Below, piece after piece: positions 29,800 to 64,000 of a DNA stretch of 64,000 nt. The notes beneath the pieces are model-generated. The model had not been told where the DNA came from. It did no database searches and was given only the letters and a program-made list of their open reading frames with translations. A program made the position numbers and the translations under genes. Source of the DNA: Trichostrongylus colubriformis (lineage: Eukaryota; Nematoda; Chromadorea; Rhabditida; Trichostrongylidae); contig OZ022261.1 in assembly GCA_963978905.1 (NCBI GenBank), positions 10,913,992 through 10,977,991 of the forward strand, read 5' to 3'. Every line of letters starts with the position of its first letter. Positions within the stretch are counted from its first letter, which is position 1.

Positions 29800-31314
29800 A
29801 ATTGAGGTGTGCAGATGCAAGTGAAAGTTTTTGAATTTCTCTATTTCTCTTATGTTCGCAATCGGAAAAACCGATTACTCAACAAAAAAAAAAACTAAGC
29901 ACAATGAAAAATCCCGTTCCCTAGGAGAACTGTAGCTCTGACGCGAATGCGCTGCCCCAATTGGAACTGGACAACTCGTGCGCGATCGTCGCCAAGCATC
30001 GTAGGATCAATGAATACGTCTCGCACGCGGCGCAGCCGCACGCATAGTCAGTGGAGAAAAGAAGCCAAACGAGCTGCGTGTCGGCAGACAGAAGACATTA
30101 AGTCTCGGAGCATCGATGAGCGCGGGTATACCTTCCTCGGCTGTTGACACCAGAAATCCCACGTTTTCCGTCGCGATCCATCGATCGCATTTCCATACAC
30201 GGATACGTGTCACGACAGTAGCCTTAAAAACAATTAACATGGTGAACGACAAGGAAAAGTTCTATAAGTTGAGCATGGGAGAACGAAATTCATGAGGAGT
30301 GGTAAATACCAGGTGCTATGGGGGGGGGGGGGGGGCGTGCAACAACAGCGAGTGTGCAGCGAAGAGGGCACACAGCATCAATTATGACCAAATGAGTTAG
30401 CAGTGGAAGGGGAGGGAGGCTCAGAAAAGCTAACTGCTGTGGCAATCAGCCCTCCAGAAGACCCTTTTTACCGACCCGTTAAATTGGTTGCTTCACTTTT
30501 TGGGTGGTCTGCTATTCTGTAGAATAACAAAGTTATAGACTTGGTACAAATCCTGATTTGTGTCGTCAGGCATTTCGGGCGAAGAACAACATCCAAACTA
30601 TGCAAAGATCATAGTAGAATCCATTGCGAACTTCATTAGTGAATAACTTCGTGATCTACCGGCACTTAGAAGACCGTTTTTTCTAGTAGTGCCAGTAAAA
30701 GCCGCTCATTTCAGTTTTCACGTACATAAAGTGTTAGCGTGACCAATCATACCTGCACTAAAAAACACTCACTCTGTAGATACCGCACGCATGGTCCTAG
30801 GTTCAGATCTCGGATCGGATCTTTCAAGCATTCCACCTGTGCTAACTCTCCTTCATTGAATAACGTGAATTAACTCAAGTTACGTGCAGTCACTGATCTC
30901 GGATGAGAAATCCGCACTTCATGCTGTGGCATATGTGCCATATGTGCCATGTACCACACTATCAAGACAAGAGAACGCTACCGTTTCCTATTGGTATATT
31001 CTCCATAGCATATCATCACTGACAACGTGGAAAAGCAGGTGCGGGATCGAGATCTGTCCTAAATCAAAGGTTTCACCCATAATTTAGCTTCCTTCTTCAT
31101 TTTCCATTTGTCTCATGGCGAATTGCCGTGAAAATCGGCAGTTACTAAACATTCAAAACCAACAACCAATTATTTATACCCAGTCGAAATGGCAATCGTA
31201 AGGAGATAAAAAAATGCAAATATAACTTGATGAATGTTATTAACTACAATTCGTTTTGTAAAACCTCATCGTTAAATTAACAAGTAGGCATCAACACAAT
31301 AAAAGGCCATTAAT
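29800..31314. other. Intergenic DNA between the convergent genes
   Basis: It contains a poly-G run of 16 at 30320-30335. A GC-rich patch near 29940-30170 is open on both strands (66 and 81 codons) but without recognisable domains. The right end is the 3' flank of the ion channel gene. No supported gene. Confidence 0.35.
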
Positions 31315-58570
<27,256 letters not shown>

Positions 58571-61500
58571 AATTTCAAGCTGCCGCTTTCCTATCTTTTA
58601 TGCTACTGCTTCGTGGCAACACACACATACACAAGGCAATAGAGTGCTGAAAAAGCAGCACGGTAATAGTAGTAGTAGTACAGCTGTCAGTAGCTGTTGA
58701 TGCCAGCATACATGTCAAGAATAAGCATTTGTAATTTTCAGGAAGAGTCGGTTTGTGAGTGTAGAGAGCGGTACACTATTGATAATGAGGTGTCACGGCC
58801 AGAAGGCGGGATCTCCAACGGCGGCGCCACATGGATATGCTCAGCACTCCTCCCAGCCCAACTCACTTCCAGTTCTTCCTGGCCACCCATTTGGTCCATG
58901 AACATATGCACAACGTAGCCACGTGGAGTAATAAGATTGTTGGGAGGAAAGAGTAGACCAATAGACTGCCGAGCTCCCACGCGAATGCCGTCGTTCCGCA
59001 TTCACTCATACCAATTCCAAGTCTCTTCGGTCAAAAGGAATGAAGCTTTAATAGTCACTTAATAATCATGTTGACTTATATCCCATATACTAAATCCTAT
59101 TAGCCACAGATGGTATTTGAATTCCCCCTGAATTAACACCAGTCTTGTATCTGGTTGGAGACTCCTACGATCGTCAATGACCACATTTCGGGTGTCCCTG
59201 GCAGTGGAATGTTTTTCTGGGTGGCCTAAGTGAAGCCCCCGATTGCTCTTCGTAGCACTTACACTTGAAGCAGTCACTTGCATCCCTGCTGAATTTTCAG
59301 AAGTTCAACCGTTTTCTCTTGGATTTTCGAAGCCCGCGTTCGTGAAAATTGGGCAGGCTTAAGAGAATCAAGGCAACCATACCAGTTCGACTATGGATGG
59401 GGTTGAAAAGGTGATTTTCGGTAGCCATCCCGTTTGGGCCAGAAACTTGCACCTTGAATAGCCCTTGGAACACGAATATAACACTCATTAAGCGCAAAAC
59501 CTCCTGGCGCCACAGGTGCCGGCGCCAAGTGGAATGTATTGTGAACTTTTTGTGGCGGCGGCGCTAGGTGGTTTCGCAGGGAACGAGAAAGTGCTGTATT
59601 CCAACTCAAGGAGTGAAACAACCGCTAAAAACGAGTTTCCAAAATTTAATGACCCACCAGTGTGCCGTCGTCTGTGTCATGGGCCCAAGATGGGTTTGCA
59701 CCAAATGAGTATCCGTGTACTCCGAGCCAAATCGTAATGTTCTGTGAGGAGCACCTCTTAACCGCATCGAAATTCGGACTGGTGGGACGGCTTTGAGTAA
59801 ATAGTTCCGTATACAATAAACGGTAATTCTAAGGTGGTCACAAAGACTTGATTCCTTGCTAATGTCTTACTGGCTTCTCAAAACGCTCGCTCAGGCTAAC
59901 CAAGCGTTCCATTCTTTCGGGTTAGGCATCAGACTCGTCGGGAAGGATAAAATCCAGGCTAGATTGTCTAGCGCGAGTCGCATTCACCTGCCACCACGAA
60001 TCTGAACTAGAGTGAGCGGCGTATCCTAACAAGAATTGATAAATGCCAGGATGTTATCCTTTATCCTTTTATTGTTTCCTGCACTCGGCCAGCCTTAATT
60101 ATTCCCTCCCTGTGCGGTGAGCTATTTACAAACCCATTTTAACCTTAGGTCTAGCAGCCAGTTAGTCATTTAAGATGTCATCACGATCGATCAAGTAAAT
60201 ATACTCGTTCCTCTACACACCACGAAATGGTTTTCACCCAATAAAAACTTGTAGATATCCATTTTGGTGTAACTGGTACAAGGTAAAGGTTCAGACTTTT
60301 GGCATTGATCCTTCCCTTGTTGATATGCGTAATATTTCTCACAGCTCGATAGTAACATATTTAGATCCCCATTCCACGGAAGAGGGATGATGAGTTGTCT
60401 GACATGAGTGACCCCCATTCCATGGAAGTGCGACGGCTGCAGCACGTTCGCCAAGCCATCTCTTGGATTCTGCATTGGAGAGCAACGACAACTTGCCCTG
60501 TTCTGATTTTTTGCACTATTCAATCGATAGTTTGAAAAAATCACATCAAAGCCCGACAATGAGCATAGAATCTAGAGACATGCATTTATGGGAGACATTC
60601 TTCACTAAGAGATCGATAGCGAATTTCCTTGCTCTTTGTGTAGTACTGAAATGCCAGTAGAGCGCGACTTTGAATTGGGTGAAGTCTCGAAGTTAATGGA
60701 GCGCTACGCTCTTTTAACCCTTCAATATGTACCTTCAGGTAAGCATGTTTAGCTACGATTTAATTTTTCTTTAAATCTCAGGATCATTCGGAGATAGCGA
60801 TGTGAGCTGATTGAATTGAATTGCGTTCAACCATGTTTCCTTGTCAGCGCTTTTCTCAGTTGTTTTTCTGTAGCATGGCAGCTTCAAAACCATCAGTAGT
60901 AGACGATTACTCTCGACGTAAACGCTGCAAATCGAAAACAAAATGTAACATTGGCATGGAACGCCCCGAATGAACGGGCTATATCAGAATAATCTCGACA
61001 AACCGATATCCAAATGCATAGAGTCTTGTTGGATAATCTTTCCAGTAATAGTTGCATATTCTTTAGTCACCAGGTCTGGTTGGAGACCGTAATTGTTTGG
61101 TTGGAGACCGCGAAGCGTGACTCACTTGGTTGTGGGACCAACAATCTGCTTCAACCAGCTAAGTCCTCAATCAATTTAATTCGTCGAGTCTCCTAATTGA
61201 TGTCAGGCTTGTCTGAGTGGATACAAGCAGTGGTCTCTCCATGGAGCCAAACATTGCAATATTAGGGGATGCGATTGAATGCAGGATTTAAAAAATGCGA
61301 CTGGATGCAAGATTTAAGACTTAAAAAAAATTAAGTCGCTATTGGATGTGTGACGTGTACAAGATGAAGCAACGGCAATGCAAAAACTACTTTTAAACTT
61401 CTAGGTTCAAGTAATAACTGTGCAAATAAAGATTCAGCTCGATACTTGAAATCGAAGCTTGGATTGGTTTTTTATTTATTTAGTCATTCCCTTATATGAC

Positions 61501-61930
61501 AAGCTCAGTAGAAAACACCTTATGCAGTTCCTTTCGCCACAGAGCATTAAAAAGTTTTTCAGAGAGCACTGAAGTCCATGAGAGATTGCAGTTGGTCTAG
61601 AACTATGTACTTCGATGTATGCTTATATCTTCACAGCTTTTCTGTGTTCAAATTTTTCACCTAGAGCTTTTCGAGTTGTACATTGTTGTGTTGTTGGTTT
61701 CACACGAGTCCCCTTGTGTAATAAATAATAATAATAAAATAAGGTTGATGTTGAACACGAAGCTGAACTCAGTGTCTACCTACAGATGCAACAAAGCGAT
61801 ACGGGGCAGTGAGACAAGCGCGGGAAATCTCATTTAAACGCGCAGATTTGGTAGATTCATCTTCCTTCGACATTCAACACTTTCGGTATTGTTCTGCCCC
61901 GAAGTCTCATGCCGATGACCTGAATGTGTG
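58571..61930. other. Region upstream of the ion channel, no supported gene
   Basis: The channel promoter is expected here. Minus-strand ORFs of 87 codons (58738-59001, RGYVVHMFMDQMGGQEELEV) and 76 codons (59391-59621) are open but lack recognised domains. A 112-residue stretch at about 59060-59620 shifts frame repeatedly, as in decayed repeats. A small tandem GGTTGGAGACCG sits near 61078-61110. Nothing firm can be called. Confidence 0.3.
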
Positions 61931-61934
61931 AAAA

Positions 61935-62252
61935 ACAATGTGAGACTCCAAAATTCTATCTCAAAAGACTCAAAAGATTCCATAAAATATTGTGGAAAAA
62001 AATTGAGCCTACATATTGGCAAGCTTTCGGCGCCTGGTGCCTCTTACAATCCTGAAATGAAGCTATTTATTTTATCTTATATATTGACACTTTATGAAAG
62101 GAGTCAATCATATGTGTCCGACTGACTCACTGACTTGGGCTTGAAAAAGGTGCTAGGGCCGAAAGCTTGAGGCTCAAATCCCTTTCGCAATATTTTGTGG
62201 AATCTTTTGAGCCTTTTGAAATAAAATTTTGGCGCCTCACGTCACTTTTCAC
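61935..62252. repeat. Foldback repeat with arms of about 100 bp
   Basis: CAAAATTCTATCTCAAAAGA and AAGATTCCATAAAATATTGT (61949-61995) pair with ACAATATTTTGTGGAATCTT-type and TTTTGAAATAAAATTTTGGC sequence at 62190-62232. GCAAGCTTTCGGCGCC near 62022 pairs with GGGCCGAAAGCTTGAGGC at 62157. Class unknown. Confidence 0.6.
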
Positions 62253-62815
62253 AGCCGATTTTTGGTATTCAAAACATCATCATGGTGTTCTGTCTTTGTG
62301 CACTCTGGGTCTGTGTAAGTCACCGCACTATTCTGAGGTTGTGTGCAATCTTTTGGGGACTTGCTGAGACTTTCGCACATTCCAGGTGCTGTTGCGTATC
62401 GATCGGAAACCATATCTGGGATTGGAAGTAGCTTCGGTTCCTCTTTGTTTTCCGTTTATGACCGCCACGATCGACGTTAACAAGATAGCTGCACTGGGCC
62501 GGCAGCCACCGCACCATGCCACATTTGCTTGCAACCAAATTGCATAGTAGAAGGAATAATGGTGGAATATATTCAGGTATTTACTGCAGGAAGTGATGGA
62601 TGATTTCAAATTCGAATGAGGTCAACAGCAACATGGTCATCGACCGACAAGCCTGTCATTGACTAGAATTTCTCTCGATGTAAACGTTCACTGCAATTCA
62701 AATTGATAGAACTGAGTGCATGTTGACACAAAATGCTTCTACGATGTTCGAGTTGGTGTTTCGGCCTGCTAGACTTTTGTCAGAACTGATATTTTATGGA
62801 ACGGAATGCTGTATA

Positions 62816-63545
62816 CAGGGGATGATGCCAAGAAAAGAGTAATTTTGTTCACGGCTCACATCTGCCAAGTGTACAAAACGGAATTTAAAGAAAGAGACAA
62901 AAATGCTGGAACAAAATATTCCACAGATGTCCCTCTAAAAGCAGGAATAAACTCTGGCTCACTACGTTCACCGTCATAAAAATACGGAGCCTCAATCGGC
63001 ACAGTCGGGCTATAGAGCACCTACGGCATTATGGTCCGCCTAAAACAGCAGAGCCACCTACCGTGGGTCTTTCGTGGGAAGCTTCCTGGGAACTGACCCT
63101 TCAGTTCATAGAAGTCACAAAGCCCTCGCTACTTGGATAACGATCCGAAGTATCATTTTTCATGCCTAAACCCGCCTCCGGAGGGGTTCCAGTGGTAATG
63201 GCACGTTCTGATTCTTGGAAAGAAGGGCGCTGGGAACCCCGAAAAACCGGACTGTTCGAAAACACCAATCAATATGAATTTCCTCAGGTACCCAGAGTCA
63301 CGGACTATAGCAAGGTTGTGAACGAGGACGACGAATTTTCGGATTTCGAACAGTTGAGTGACACATCTTGTTCACTCGGAGAAGCTCCCTTTCTGCTCGT
63401 ACAAAAGGCTCTTACGGAGTATAGCGATAGAGTGGGGTCTGCACTCAACTTTAGAGATGAAAATACCTTGTCAGAATCAGCTGAAGTTCGTCTAATATAA
63501 TGATGAAAGTGGATAATGAAAATTACTCTTTTTTGGCACCCCCTG
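62816..63545. mobile_element. Tc1/mariner-type MITE family K, copy 2, carrying an ORF
   Basis: TA-flanked, 730 bp. Ends CAGGGGATGATGCCAAGAAA and TCTTTTTTGGCACCCCCTG. Homologous to 40541-41281 throughout. It keeps a 112-codon open reading frame on the plus strand. Confidence 0.8.
63162..63500 (+). CDS. Unrecognised 112-codon ORF inside MITE family K
   Basis: Reads MPKPASGGVPVVMARSDSWK, an acidic middle VVNEDDEFSDFEQLSDTSC, then EAPFLLVQKALTEYSDRV, ending SAEVRLI. In copy 1 (about 40892-41234) the same peptide segments can be seen but are broken by frameshifts. No transposase motif and no recognised family. It may be a captured host exon, a remnant of the parent element, or a chance ORF. Confidence 0.35.
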   Translation: MPKPASGGVPVVMARSDSWKEGRWEPRKTGLFENTNQYEFPQVPRVTDYSKVVNEDDEFSDFEQLSDTSCSLGEAPFLLVQKALTEYSDRVGSALNFRDENTLSESAEVRLI

Positions 63546-63547
63546 TA

Positions 63548-64000
63548 TATGGTGAGTTCGATCTTTTGTAAGCTTTACCACTGCCTCAGGCGAGAAGTTT
63601 GAACCAGCTATCAATAGGTTGACGGTAGAGTATGTCATACCTTTTTGAAGGGAGCTATTTTGTTCCTCAGACAGGCATGAGGTCAGGTATATCCACCAGA
63701 GTTGTTTAATGACGTCTTGCCAATACTTAGGCCATTAGAAGCGCGTAGCGCATAGAAACGCAGTGTGCCAGGACGCCCTTGACTTGAACGCCGGTCTTGA
63801 AGCCTCTACCACCTAATCAAGAGGTAGGTCGGAGAAAAATCGCTCTCCCAATGGAGTTATTTTTAGTCAATTTACGTTGGTCGAGCGGGAGCTGCCCATC
63901 TACGATGCAGGAATCTCGATTTGACCTTTCTTCTATGGGCAGTCAAGCAGTCAGCAAACGGCTTTCCGCTAGTAACCGCAGATCTGCCTCAGGTCACCAG
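63548..64000. other. Window end, unassigned
   Basis: No gene supported. A short inverted pair (CCTCTACCACCTAATC and GAGGTAGG) lies near 63804-63828. The sequence runs off the window. Confidence 0.3.

Noticed and set aside
29940..30170. GC-rich patch open on both strands as a possible reverse transcriptase fragment
   Set aside because: No RT motif such as YxDD or endonuclease signature could be found in any frame.

Overview
This is nematode nuclear DNA, most likely from a strongylid such as a hookworm (the species assignment is inference). Support comes from compact exons with TTTCAG-type acceptors, two conserved neuronal genes with close Caenorhabditis counterparts, and a dense load of Tc1/mariner, BEL/Pao-like and MITE-type elements. 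The sequence is AT-rich and most of the window is intron. Nothing prokaryotic is present: no operons, CRISPR arrays or prophage.

Gene 1, plus strand, 5035-25128, is a complete unc-1 (stomatin/SPFH) gene. It has eight coding exons encoding 285 residues, the length I recall for C. elegans UNC-1. The first coding exon carries only 18 codons and is separated from exon 2 by a 15.3 kb intron full of GC-rich foldback repeats. Intron 3 holds an internally deleted mariner. UNC-1 is an integral membrane SPFH protein that in C. elegans is needed for UNC-9 gap-junction activity.

Gene 2, minus strand, 58570-31315, is convergent with unc-1; the two stop codons lie 6.2 kb apart. I assembled 13 coding exons (521 codons) of a Cys-loop ligand-gated ion channel. 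It has a 13-residue Cys loop, a PAR motif before M2 that predicts anion selectivity, and an M2 typical of the nematode ACC/LGC-46 to -49 acetylcholine-gated chloride channel clade. All exon phases join without a stop. The first two exons are the least certain.

Mobile DNA accounts for nearly all remaining recognisable structure. It includes two internally deleted mariners (22465-23343 and 50840-51693), a truncated mariner start (46941), and a dead DD37D Tc1/mariner element carrying a 114 bp palindrome-bearing insertion (28105-29242). A Tc3-like element has been rebuilt as a 549 bp inverted repeat (34492-36072), and a gag-only BEL/Pao-like LTR element lies at about 37366-39394. There are two Tc1/mariner-type MITE families with two copies each, a Mutator-like MITE with a 9 bp target duplication (10420-10620), and several smaller repeat families. 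Families A, B, D, E and F are concentrated around unc-1; families I and J were seen only in channel introns.

Regions left without a call: 1-2150, 14082-16290, 22000-22460, 25129-26050, 27180-28100, 29800-31314, 32400-33270, 51890-52320, 54930-56590 and most of 58571-62815. They hold short ORFs that I could not assign to any family.
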